A stretch of DNA of 64,000 nt from the NCBI GenBank assembly GCA_025642065.1, contig JAODUP010000012.1, forward strand, positions 1,584,501 to 1,648,500. The letters run 5' to 3'. The stretch comes from Paralvinella palmiformis. Taxonomy: Eukaryota; Annelida; Polychaeta; Terebellida; Alvinellidae. The position numbers and the translations under genes were made by a program. The first letter of the stretch is position 1. The number at the start of each line of letters is the position of its first letter. Below, one piece after another: positions 1 to 14,000 of the stretch. The notes below the pieces were generated by a model that was not told where the DNA came from, made no database searches, and worked only from the letters and a program-made list of their open reading frames with translations.

Positions 1-3000
1 ATTAAGCCAGCACACTGCAGAAGATGTCAGTCCCTGTTCAATTCTGGATTTGTGCTAAACATCACCGCTTTAGTTTCACAGAAACTGTAACATCACCAAG
101 TTACGCTGTTTTTGTCATACATCTGGGTGAAAATGTGGTATTTTCCCTTTGTGTCCTACACATTGACAATCAGTTATGTGCAGAAGAGAATACCAGTTCA
201 TTGACGATTTCTGCAAATTGCACTGCTGCTGAGTCAAATAGCTCATATTGAAAGGTAAGGTTTGCTTTTTATATGATTATTTCTGGGATAAAGTGGTTTT
301 CTAGTTAATTTGATCTGATACTCATATTTCTTTCCACAATTTTCAAAGTCATATGACGGAGGTGCAAACAGGGAGATGTTTTGTTAAAGTACACATTTGA
401 TGATTTTAGCAGCCTAACTGTGCCCATATCACCTTCAGACCACACCATTGTTAGAATATAGTGATTTTAGATAAAGGTTGATGTTTTCAATGCCAATATT
501 GTCACCTCTTTGTTATAGGTTCATGGAAGGCAATTTCCCATCAGTATAGTGTTTTACTCTTTTCAAGCTAAGATTAACAAATAATACGATCTCAACCTTA
601 TTATTATCAATTAGTGTAAGCAATTGTATTTTCTTTGTTTTATTTCTCACATGAACTTGACAAATGAAAAGATGAAATTATGCACATATTAATAGGACAC
701 AAATGGTGTCTTTATTATGAGCAAAAACAGTTGCTAGTTTGATCTTGTGTGCTATGTTAAATTAATTATCGACTCTGATTTCCAAGGAATGAAAGTAAGC
801 ACATTTTCTGGAAAATAGAAAGAGAAAAAAAGCACCTACTTCATTATTTGTGCCATATCACAGTGTAGTAATTCTGCACAGAAAAAGGCCACTCTTTTAG
901 AGGGCTAGCTGAGAGCTGTTTTTAAGCAACTAAAATTTATATTTTCTTAATCTTTTAATTTTTATGTACATGACTAAAAGGACTGTTATTATGTCTATTC
1001 TCATTTATCTGTCCATATCAAAATACTGTTAAACTGATTTGGGGCATGTAGTGTTATGTAAATATTTCTTTATTGTCATAAGTGTCTTGTCTAATTCCAG
1101 AATGTCCACTTCATGAAGAAGACTGGTGGTCACTCTATGTCGGGCTAAACATCAATGACTTGTCATTTGTTTTCCTTGGGGAAATTATGAAAATTCTGCC
1201 AGCTCCCCACATTTATGGATGTTGGAGATATTTAGAAATAAAACCATCTATTTGAAAGGAAATGTTTTTTGTTGTTGTTATTTATTTTTGTTTAACCAGT
1301 GTCAGAGTTTAATGTGTAGAAGACAAAATGGTCAATTGTTCTTTTGTGCTACCTTTTCTCACATTTACATCATGTGCTTATTATCATTGTTTTACACTTG
1401 AAATAAGTCAAGTTCACATGCTAAGTCTTTTCTCACTTACCCTTTATCATTTCTTCAATGTTGAAAATAATATCCAAGTCTTCTGCTCATAACAGTGTCC
1501 TTTTTCCATATTTCCCTTTTAATGTCAGTTTTATAAACAGATAGAGTGTTTTAGTTAAGTTAACACATAAAGCCACTATTTAGTTCACATCACAATCAAT
1601 TTTTATTGAAAAAGCTAACATTTGTGTTTTCTATGGAATTTTAGGACACAAAGTTATGAGCAAAAGATTTCCCATGTAATGAGTTTAATGACTATTTAAA
1701 TTTAATTTATGAAAGTTATTGTTCTATAAAGTGAATTTTCAGTTGAAAGAGATTCTAATGAACACAACCAATGTAATTAGAATACAATTGTGACAATTTA
1801 GATGTTTGACTTGTATATGTAACACTTTGTGTATACCCATGATTGAATCCATGCACACACACAGAGAGAGAGAGAAAGAGAGAGACGAGCTACTACATAT
1901 ATTGCTAATTATGCATAAGTAATCAATTTTGTTTATCCAAGACCAACCCAGCCACAAAGGTGTGAATTTGTAACTTTTGGTTTAAGGTGCATGTTTTTAA
2001 TAATTACTTTACTTATAGTCATAAAAGTTATATTTATGTTTTTCATATTTTGATATGTATTAAAATAACACAAGGAAGTGATATATAGATAAATATTATA
2101 TTAAATTCCTGTTAAAGTATCCATGGCTATGGTCATGGTCATGCTCGGTGGGTAGTCGGAGGTTCGAATTCCAGTTGTGGCACTATAATAAGTAGGAGTT
2201 TTTCATCCAACCAGGCAACTGGCAAGGTTTTCTCCACCTAATATGCCATATATTGTAAATTCTAAATTTATCTAGAATTAGTTCCCATGGTGAAGCTGTA
2301 AATTTCAGACCATATGTGTCTCCCCTATTTGAGGTTGCCAGCCATGTAAAATAACAGCCATTTCAGCCATTATTATTATTATTATTAATTCAAAAATGGC
2401 TTCTAAATACTCCAACATTTATAAACAGGAAGTTGTTAGCTCATGTAGTGAAACCAGTTACCTTTCCAGTGATTATAATATATGTCAAACAGATACTACA
2501 CTTTCCATTGGGTGTAAAGCTAATAGTACTTCTTATATTTGCTTTACTATCACAGTTGGCATACCCAAAACTGATTTGTGGTCATTAACTTTTGTGGTAC
2601 TCGAAAGTCAGAAAATATGAATTTTTGTTTAATTGCAAAATTCATTTATGTTTGTATCAGCTTGTAGTGAAAATAATGGCAATTAGTATGATATTAACAT
2701 GAGACATTGCAAATTTGATAAAAAAAATATTATGAAAACAGATGTACCATTTGTACCTGATAAATATCCAAAGGTTGACAACACTTGCTTGTGCAAACTA
2801 CCCAATACTGAATTTGGATATGTCAATATGAAGCTAAATACCTACCTACTAGGTTTATGTTAGGTTGGTATTTTCATTAATTGTCATATTCTCATGGCAG
2901 CAATGACATGGCAGTGTGTTATATGCCATTGAAAGAACCTGTTATTACATTGTGTGGGCTCTTAATCTCTTGTCTGGTAAAAGAACCCAGTCTTGCTTGT

Positions 3001-3564
3001 GATATGTAGAGCATTATGGTATGACACTGTCATCTATAGATTGACTTAAGATCTTGCTGATAATAAACATTAATATATGGTGCCTGGCTCTTTTCCCATA
3101 TTGACATATATTTATAGTGAAATATATATTTACAATCATCTCCCATGCAAAATACCCTTAAATTAAAAACCACCATTTCTGTTAACATATGTCTTAATCT
3201 CACAATTTAGTGTGGTTGAAAATAATGTGGGCTGGTTTATGTTATTTCTTTGTATATATGCATTTTATTAACTAAGCCACCCAGTGTAGAATTTAAAAGT
3301 TTAACTCCGATATTAACAGATAATTTTGTTTAAGTAACAGACAAAACTCTTCTTTTAAACACATTATGCACATTATGTCTTGTATGGAATACTTCAATTG
3401 GTTTGAGTAGAATTTTATTTTTTATAAGTAAATCAGCTGCATATATTATGTGTAATTGATTTTGTCCATTTAAGGAAGTACTGCATGCATTTTTGGACTG
3501 ACCATCTTTTCTAATTATAACATGATTTTAATTAGATCCTGTTAAAATTGTTATGTATTTGCAG
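1..3564. other. No recognised exon; upstream or first-intron sequence of gene 1
   Basis: I find no exon that can be joined with confidence to the first clear exon at 3565. A 75-codon open frame at 24-251 starts with ATG and ends 4 bases before a GTAAGG that could be a splice donor (255-260), with a possible acceptor (CACTGCAG) just upstream of it. It has no similarity I recognise and no phase link to later exons, so it is not called. The rest is AT-rich with short GA and TTA repeats and one SINE-like stretch. The true start of the gene beginning at 3565 is either hidden here or left of the window. Confidence 0.4.
2105..2390 (+). repeat. Possible tRNA-derived SINE fragment ending in a TTA repeat
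   Basis: The stretch contains a B-box-like GGTTCGAATTC near 2160, as in tRNA-derived SINEs, followed by about 200 bp of non-coding body and a (TTA)n tail at 2370-2388. No convincing A box and no target-site duplication were found, so this may be an old truncated copy or chance similarity. Confidence 0.3.
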
Positions 3565-6500
3565 TGCGCAAAAAATATGTTGATCTACTGACACACAACC
3601 CACGTGCTGCCATATCTAAACTGGATTTTGAAATCTCACAAAAATGTGAACATCTTCTCTTGTCTGAATCAACATTTGCTGAACTTAAAGGATCAATTGG
3701 TAAGTAATTGATTATGTTTCAGTAACCATATAAGTGTTCAAATTTTGTTATATGCAGAATACAAGGTCAGTTATTGCGAAAAATGTGAGTCAAATCCAAG
3801 GAAGCTGACATACATATGTTGCTGATATACATTTGTGTACAGTGAATATATGTTGCAATATTTCCACCAGGTGCTTTCTATGGGATGAAAGCAGTGTTAT
3901 CATTCCATCACTCAAGCATGAGGACTAATTTTGCATTGCCAGATGCAGACTTCTTACTTGTGGTCCCTTTTGTACTAGTGGCACATTCAAATATGTCACG
4001 GTATGTTTAAGTGGATATTTCTTGTTTATTTCTAATTATTACTGCATTTTACACTATTCTGATCTGCTATATCTGTTATGATTTTAAGACGTGAGCCTGC
4101 TGCAAATCATGTGGTTGCCCTGATGGTTGAAGAGTATTTCACATTTCTACAGTCTCGTCCTGGCTACATGGTGGAATCAGACACAGATGTATGACATCAA
4201 ATATATAAACTATAGTAACATTATCAAGATTACTTTGCTTACTGAAATAAATTTCCCTTATGGGCATATTGATCATAGCATTTTGTGTATTAGATTAACT
4301 CAAATTTGTTTGAAAATATTTATGTTTTTACGTGGTGGATGAGATATTTCTAATGTAGATATGACCTAAATGATTCATTTCACTGCATAAGTGATTATTT
4401 AAACATGCAGCAAGGTGATGATCAGCTGATGGCTTTTTGTCGTAAGATAGCTAACCTCATCCAGCATATTAGTCCTGAAACCGGTGAAGTTCTATCCAAT
4501 GTGTTTGTACCTACTAAAGGTATGTAGTATAAAAGCTGATGTAACAACTTCTGTTTTATATTTGTTCTTTTACTATTTTTAGTAGGTTTTTTGGCAGTTT
4601 TTAGATCAGTTGTTTACTATGTTGTTTTTTGTAAATACTATAATTGTCTGTTTTATATTTAGTGAAATGAAAAATAATCAACATCTATATAGCTTGATAA
4701 TGCCAATTACCAGTTTGATTAGATTTTCTACCAAAGCATGTTTTATAATCATGTTTACATGACTGTCTAATTGATTTTAGATTCCCAGCAGGCACCCGAT
4801 GTTGGCTCAATGTTGGGAATAGGTAGATATTACATTATGACATCACACATCACAAACCCAATGCATATCCAGTGTAGCTGGGCTATATTTTATCGCGTTG
4901 GATTTACATTGGTATTGTGATGTTGGATCAATGTTGTTTTTTCCATCATATATAATTTACTATTTTAAGGTTATCATTTGAAAAGCCGTTATTGTGTGTA
5001 TATTTGTTATGAGGGTATCTGGTGGAACTTCGCACCTAATTGATATACATCTGTTCAAATAAATTGTGATCAGGTGATTACAACCCAAAACCAAGCCACA
5101 ACTCTCTGGCCACAGCTATCAATATATATCGCCCTAGTTAGATCTACTCCACAATCTCTGGATTCAGATGTTATGCCATCCCTGCCTCATTTTAACACTT
5201 TATGCATCTTTTTTCCAGTAAGTAGGTAAATAAGTTGTACCTATTTTTGTGTATTTAGTAATATGAATAGCCATAAAACATGATGCTGTGTATAGTTTCT
5301 TGAAATATTTATTTTGTTAAATCGATCGATCGAATTGTCAGACTTCCAATCACTCAGCAAGCATGTCTGCACATTGTTAGGTATTGTAATTGACATGTTA
5401 ATGTTATAAAGTAACCATTTGATTTCCAGGGAAGGGCTGGATTTTTTAATGAACCACTGAGAGCTGGAATATTAATTTTTATTGTTACAATTTGAATAAT
5501 AATTTTGGCAATGGGGTGGGATGGGTATGGGTGCTTGAATTATTCCCCCCCCCCCACCGCCACATAGAGTACTTGAAAATAATCCTTATATTCAAGTACT
5601 CTTTGCAGTGGGGGTGGGGGGATAAATCAATATTTATATCCTGCCAGATATCTTTTAATGACTCAACCAGATTCAGTTGTAAATCTAACAAATCTCTGTG
5701 ATTAAATAGCTAGCCATTCTTTTCACATAATACAATTCTGAAAAATAGAAATCCCATGTTTAGTGAACAGTACACATGCTTCCCCACCCATTGACACATA
5801 TGCACAAAGTCAAAAATATTCATACTGGTACATGTATTCCTAGGTCCAAACCAGGGTTGGGGTAATCGATTGTAATCGATTACATGATCTCAAGTAATCG
5901 TAATTGTCATTTCCAGATGCATTGTAATCGTAATCGATTACATTGTAAATGTAATCATAATCAATACTTTCACGATTACACAAGGAGTTATATCATGCCG
6001 GAGATATGCTTTGGTATGTAAGACAAAAGATAGTAATATAACTGATTTACTCATTGATGGACTGCTGTCATATTTATACACATGATGATTTGTCAGTTTA
6101 TTTGTTCTATGAACATGAAAGGAAAATGTGTTGAAACACTGCTTCAGATATTGCCGATATTATAAGTCATATAAACAGGCATTTCAAATTAACTTGTGTT
6201 GTTTTCACATGGTTAAGCCCAAGCTAGTCACACAGCCAGCAATCGTGCATGGCCTCTTTCTAACACAGTCATTTTAACTCCACTGCTAACGATCCTGATT
6301 GGCCAGCAGTCGGATGACATGCAGCCAATTAAATTAATTCATGCATTAGTGAACATAATCATGGCTACAACGAACATCCCCCCCCCCCTGACATACAGGG
6401 TGATGAACATGGGCATTAGACGGAGATCAAAGGTCGAAGTACAGAGTTGGGAGGTGGCCGAGTTATAGAAGAAAAAGTGGTTAAGTTACAGAGGGGGTTG

Positions 6501-7918
6501 TAGTTGGGGTTTGACAATATTCTAATTATCCTATTTATTATATAGACCTCGCCTGGCTTTAGTCACGCCATACATCATCCATTTCACTACTAAATATATA
6601 GTCAAACAATTTCATTGATATTATTTGCAGTAATCTCAGTTTGCGCTAATCTCAGTTATCTCTATAAATACATGTGCATTCATGGTAACTGCATTACTTG
6701 CTCCTTTGCTCTATGATGAATATTGATCTCATAAATATTAAAACAAATTAATGTCTTACAATGACATCAAAGCTAGTCTCTTGTATATTTTCATTTCAAT
6801 AACATACCAGAAAGTGCGTCTGATTCTTACAAAGCAACATGTAAACACTAGCATATCTAAATTGGTATTATACATGTAACTGAGTAAATATTGATGGAGA
6901 ATCACATTCTTGTTTGTGTTATATACATTGTAATCATGATTATAATCATGATTACTTTACAATGTAATCATAATCGATTACATTAAAATGAAAGTAACTG
7001 TAATCATAATCATGGTATTCTCAAGTAATCATAATTGATTAACTTGGTCCTGTAATTGCCCCAACCCTGGTCCAAACAGAATATTACTGCATGGTCTATT
7101 GAAAATATGGAGAAAGCATCAAGCTGAAGTACTGGCTCTTGCTGAAGCTAATAGCAGTGATAAAGATGAAGCCAAATTGTACCGGTAGGTGCTAGTGTTG
7201 CTCCTAGTGTACATGAGAGAAGCGATACTGAGTTACTGAATTATCTTGTCACGTGGATGGTAGAGATGACGGCAATACACAGGACTCTAATAATGACAAT
7301 GGCGATACAAATGATCAGGAATCTAGTTCTAGATCTTAGAAGAGCTTTATATTGGAAAAATACTTTTTCAAGAAGCGATTGGGATCTTTAGACAACATTG
7401 GCATTGTGTTCCAACAGATGCTTGCACTCTTTTGCATACACCTAGACATGTACAGTTACAGGATAAGTGTTGTGGCTAATATATTTATTTTGGACTGGAG
7501 CCTGTTAAAGTGTTATTATAGATATTATTCATACATTTCCAGCTATGGACATGTTATGCACTGTTGTTATTTTGAGGAATATGTCTTTTATAAATTTGGT
7601 GATGTTAATAATGATTTTACCAAAATAATGTAAAATGTGATGAACAGATCATTTGAATATGATTGGCCATCTATGAAACTATTCAAACATTTGGCAGAGC
7701 TATTGTGTTGGCACATAATTTGATTGTGAATTAGACTACTGTATGATGTATTGTACAAAATGGAATTGGTATACTTGTATGTTGTCATGTTCTTGATATT
7801 TAATTCATTTTAGTCTCTTATTGCAGCTGTTTTTAATTATCATTGGTGCGTCATATTTTGCAGCTGATTTAACCATAATGAAATTTCATCAAAAATTCTT
7901 TGTGGCTGATGTAATGGA

Positions 7919-7967
<49 letters not shown>

Positions 7968-8044
7968 AATGAAACCTTACTGCACCAGTCCCTTACATTC
8001 CAATCAGCCATGATGATGGTATAGTATCAATTCTATTTGTTAGG

Positions 8045-8084
<40 letters not shown>

Positions 8085-11000
8085 CTGTGTTTCTTGTGTC
8101 AATGTGTATAAGTGAGAGAGGTATTGTATAAGCATTGTGCTTGTTGTCAATTGAATAAATATGTTTACACCAACCATAATTAAAACTACTGTTATCCAAC
8201 GTTGCAAATATTATGTTGATCCAATTTTCAGATCCAACCAATTTCATAACATTGGTCCAACGTTGAAATCCTACTGTTGCAAATATTATGTTGATCCAAC
8301 ATTGAAATCTTAACGTTGATCCAATGTAAATATTACATTGATCCAACATTGAAATCCTAATGTCAATCCAATGTTGCAAATATTATGTTGATCCAATTTT
8401 CATAAGACTGATCCAACGTCCAAGGACAAAGTTGATCCAACGTCTGGTGCCTGCTGGGTTCTTATTTGATATAGACTTTGTTGTTTGTATGATTTTGTAG
8501 TGCTGCAAATTATAACTTAGTGCTTTACTTCTTAGTTAACTGGCAAGATACATGATAATTTTTAATATCTAGAAAAAACAGCATGTTTATTATAAATGAT
8601 ATTTCAGGGTAGTACAAATTATCTTTATTGCTCTCTCTCTCTTGCTTTCTGTGTATGTGTGTGTGTGTTTGTCTGTGTGTATACACTCCTTTTTTAGACT
8701 AGTTTATTTCCTATCTTTTAATATATTTCCATGTGGTGCATTTTCCCTCATGCACTATGATGTACAGTAGAAAACCCTCCTGAACCATCTCATGAAAACC
8801 AGAGTGCTACTGGTTCTAATGTGGAAATTGAGAATACAAACAACAGTAACAATGAACAGCCAGCTAATGAAACTGAAAATAGGGCAACTGGTAAGCTTCA
8901 TTGTACTCAAGTTTGATATTTGATATACATGGGTGTGTTCGCTTTCTTTGTGTGGATTATCTTACACTAGGCAAAACACTTTTATTCAACCTTCTTACTA
9001 ACATGTAGTCTTGGCCTGAAAGATTCGGTTCTTGTATTTAATTTATTTTACTATTGTAAATACTGAATGTTTGATTATATTTCTTGTCTTAATTTTGTTT
9101 TTAGATATTTTGTTGTTTCATATAAATATTTCTTCATTATTTTTCCAGATAAAGATACAGCTCCAGAAGTGGGGAGTCATGCCTTTTTATCAGAGATATT
9201 GATTAGTGTTGTCAGACCACTTATTCAAAGTCTTTTTGTTGGTTAGCATCAGTGTTTGTTAAAATAAATTATTTTTAATTATTATCAATAGAAACTACTT
9301 TCTGATAGTCATGGTATAAATTAGAGATTCGTAGATTTTTATTTATCGATTGTCCATCTATAAATATATAATAATATAAAATATATTATTTTAAATGTTA
9401 CCAATATTTTAGATGTATGTCTTAACCATTTTGTTTACTTTTAACCTCTTCACTGCACTTTTATAGGATTCGTCAATGTTGAAGTTCTTTTGTTTATCTG
9501 GGATCAGTATATCATTGGAATAGATGCACCAGGATTCCATGATGAATTTTTACCTGCTGTTGTAGCCATATTCTTGATGCTTATGAAAGAAGGGATGACT
9601 AAGTGCCATTCTGTGAGTAAATGTTACTTTTACTGAAAATGAATGGAAATATTTTTGCTTTCAAAAATACTAGATATGTTAATATACAAATCTCCACACT
9701 CTTAGATGAGTGATATTAGTGCATCAAATTATATTTGTGAATTAATTATACTAACAGGATGGAGAATTAGAAATGGTTTTGAGAACAAAAGGGACAACTC
9801 TGAAAGTCCCACAGTTTCAATATGAGGTGAGTACATGCCATTTTCTTTCTTGCTTATAATATTTCCATAAAATTCCTTTTTCCAAACAAATTTGTACTGA
9901 TTCTGACCTGAAAGCCAGTGATATAATTAAATAACACTTCTGTTCTGCTAACACAATTACTCTAATTACCTTTTCAGTTGAAGCGTCACTTTGGCAGAGA
10001 ACTGAAGAAAGTATTGAGTCAGGATGAAAAAGCAGCTTTACCTGTTCTTGATCCAACTCAGGGTAAGCCTATTGTCATTGTTATGTACTAATGAATGTGA
10101 TGGGGATTGCATGACAAAATAATGCCATTCATAAAACACTATTTCCAGCAAACTACAGGCCTTGGGTGTATTGGTTCAGTGACAATATGCCTCCCCGTGT
10201 CACACCACAAGATCGCCGCAAAGCTCGTGATGAGAGGGCAGCAGAACGAGAACGCTTACTGCAGCAAAACCGTGAGGAAGAGATGAGGCTGAGGGCAGAA
10301 GAAGACAAAAAACGATAGTTAGTTCTTTTTCTTCACTTTTATTAGATGTATATTTAGTTATAATCTGTACATTGATGTATTATATACATTTCCTAGGGGT
10401 AAGCAGTTATTAATAATTTATCATAATTGTTGATAATCCTATGGATATTTGCTAAATAATTTGGTATACTAGCATCATAGATATCTTCTTACACTTTTAT
10501 TAGGCTTTATTACAACACCTTTTTGGCAGTTATAGTGTGTTAGAGCAAGTTCTCGCATCAATTAATATTATTATAAATAAATCATTATTGTAGAAAAAGT
10601 ATTCATCTCAGCTGTGTCTCATATCATTCATTGTTTCAGTGAAGAAGAACAACACCTGATAGAACAGCAGGCATTAGAGAGACAAAGGCAAGCTGAGGAG
10701 AGGCACAAACTTGAAAATCAATTGGAAAAGGTGTGTGCACAGAAACTGAGATGAGGATTACAAATAAATGAACACATTGATAGTGTATGTGTGTGTATGT
10801 GTATGTACAGGGGTTCCTGTATTTTAGCAACACCCCAACATCTAAGCTAATGTCCCTAGGTGGCCTTTGATTCTAAATATGTTACATTTAAGTGAAACTG
10901 GTCACATGGATTCATACATGTCTGCACACTAGTTCCAATAAGATATTTGATTCAAACCCATACTTGTTCTGATAATACTTTGGAAATGAATTGGATCATG

Positions 11001-14000
11001 CTGTGATGACAGATGCTGCATATGTGAGAGGCTGATTAGATATTTTCATTTCTTGCTTGATGTGTAAATGTTATGGTCATTTAAACTGCCACTTTTCTAT
11101 GCATGGTAAGCTGATTGAACCAAGTATTGTTTAGAAATGACAAAGTAAATTTATTTATTCAGTGTAAAGAAATGCAGCAATATTGCAATTGAAATATCCG
11201 AATATTTGGCACTTAATGTAGCATGTCTGAAAGCCATTTGGAATGTGTTTTTGTAATTTGAATATAACATTAATTTATATTTCATTTCATTACAGATCAC
11301 AATAATAACACTATCCATTCTAGAATGGGACACTTTTAATTATACATGTAACTTGCTAGATGATCCTGATACAATGGTCAGAGTTTACAAATAACTGGTT
11401 ATAGTAAGAGAACATAATAATACAACTAAATATATACAGTCTCTGACAAACAGTGAAACTCCTTTACACATTATTCATAGCATCAAACCTTATTTGTCAT
11501 TGTCTGACAGAGAGAAGAATCAACCCAAAATGCTTCTTAACCTTATCTGTGACAAATACCATTGACACTATCTCTGGTTAAATAGTTGACTAATTAATAA
11601 TTCTTACCAGCATATATTAATTGATGTGGGAAAATCAGATTCTCATAGTCTTTAGTTTTAAATATCTATTACATGTTTTAGTTTATTATTAGAATAAAAA
11701 ACTGTATCATCTGCAAACAGTAGAACTTAATTGTTTAAGAAATGTGTTTTTAAATAATTCATATATAGCATTATATATTATTATTGCTGACTGGCTTGCA
11801 TAAGTTCATAAAATGTATACTTATCTGATGACTGGAACATGAGTTTGTTCCACATGTTATATTTATTACAAATATGAATATATGTCAAACTAATGATCTC
11901 ATATTTACCCTCACTGCCATCTTTTTTAAAACTCTACTGCTGGATAATTCCATATACACATTTGAGGGTGGTTAAATGGAACTGCCATTATCTTTTTCCT
12001 TGCTAAATAAACAGTTTTGTTTATCAATTGCAGTTAAAAATATTAGTCCACATGCAATCATAAATGTGTACAGTTGAAATGGATATCATGTTATTTAAAG
12101 AACACTTCTTGTCCTGATTGTTTTCAGTATGTTTGACTCTGTAATGTTGATATTATTGTCTGTAAGTATTCTTAAATTAGTTAAACAGGTGTTCATTTGT
12201 GTTAGAAAGTGACATTATCAAATTGATTTCTGAAATTGTAAATGTTTTTAGGAAAGAAGAAAAAGATTAGAATCTGAGAGAAATGCTGAAACAGAGATTG
12301 AAAGACTGAGAATGGAGATAGAAGAGCTCAGGAGGCTAAAATTGGTTTGTGTGTGCATGTGTGATGGAATTTCTAATTTTAATTAACAGATAAACATTTC
12401 TGTAAATCTACTAATACTTAAATAAAAATATGTCTGTGTGATTATTACTGTTTAGGAACTGCATTATATCAAATTTATTTTATTGTAAAAGTTTATTTCA
12501 AGTCAGAATTATTACTAGGTCTGTTTACTTGAGTAATTCTCTGATAGATTTGTATTTTGTACATCTATATTATGTTAATTTTGGAGTAAGAGAAGTGTTT
12601 TCTAGGCACTGCATTATATCAAATTTATTTTAGGCTACACTGGAGTACTTAATGTTACTGTAATAGTTTATTTCCAGTCAGAATTATTGCTAGGTCTGTT
12701 TACTTGAAATTTTTTAATCTGTTCTAAACACACACCTGTTCAAGGTTGCTTTCACAGATAAACAATAAATGTATTTTTAAATCTCTTATAGGGTTTTTAC
12801 AGACATATTATTTGGGGTATTATTATATTATATATTATTTGAATGGCTCCTGCTAGTAAGGGCACTTTATTAAATATACCTTATTATTATTATTATTATT
12901 AATTCTCTGATAGATTTGTATTTTGTACATCTATATTATGTTAATTTCAGAGTAAGAGAATTCGTATTAATGTTTATGAAAAATAGTGATCTATATATTT
13001 ATGACCATGTTTAACATTTAATGTGTCCTCCATTGTTTTGTAGAGATCTGCAGCATCTGTTCACAGTCTAGATTCAACAATTAGGTAAGTAACTCGTGTA
13101 AACAACTGAAATTCTATTCATGGTCTACATGATCAGTAGACAGTCTGTAGTATCTATAGTAGCTTTAATATCAGACAGAAACATATTATATTTCCATATT
13201 TGTATTCATGCAGTCGATACCTAATCCCTCCACCACCAACTCCTGCAAGTGGTACACAGGTACCAGCACTGACTCCTGTTGAGGAACCAAAAAAGGAAAC
13301 ACCAGCACCACCAGTTACACCATCAAGACATGCCCCTAAACGAACAGATGATGTATTGACTGAACTTTTGAGAAGATTTACTCATGGTTTTCATAAAAGT
13401 AAATTTAATTGTTTATATGTTATGTATTCTAAACCAAGAAATGTTTGCAACTATTAATATTTGTGTCATGTCATGCCTCTGTAGACTACTTGGTATCCAT
13501 TAAAGTTTGTATTTTCATGCCATTCCCACCAAAAACATTATATTAGTAGCTTGACTGTTTTTATTCAATCAGTAATAAATATTTTTATTGCTGGTACTCA
13601 CAAAATAATATCAGAATAGTTTGATGTTTCTATGCTTTGAAAATTGTTCTGTGCAATAAAAGAATAGTAGTTTATGTTAAACATGACTATTGCAATTCTT
13701 TTGGTAGTGAGACTATTTTTATTGTGTATTTTAGTTAATTTGTTCTTTCTAACTTTATATCTGAGCATATAGTTTCTGCATGACCAACTATTAGCACATC
13801 TTAGCTCCTCATGTCATTGTCATTGTTTTTAAAGGGTCTAGAAATGTCCATCCTTTATATTTTACATTTTTAGTCATCAAGTCATGTAATAAAAATATAT
13901 GAAATTTTTTAGATTTAACATATAATGCCTTTATTAGGACATGACTAAAGCTAGTGTTATGTAAAGTTGTGATTATTTGCTGCCCAGATACCACTTATCT

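Noticed and set aside
24..251. 75-codon ATG frame at the window start
   Set aside because: A donor-like GTAAGG follows, but no similarity or phase link to gene 1 was found.
4127..4342. 71-codon frame overlapping the third exon of gene 1
   Set aside because: It is a different frame running through the donor into the intron; the phase-consistent exon ends at 4188.
5485..5701. Overlapping frames on both strands near 5500-5700
   Set aside because: Caused by an imperfect inverted repeat with C and G runs in an intron; no coding features.
7993..8379. 128-codon - strand open frame
   Set aside because: It is made of GTTGGATCAA transposon subterminal repeats and an (AT)n tract; repeat-driven, not a gene.
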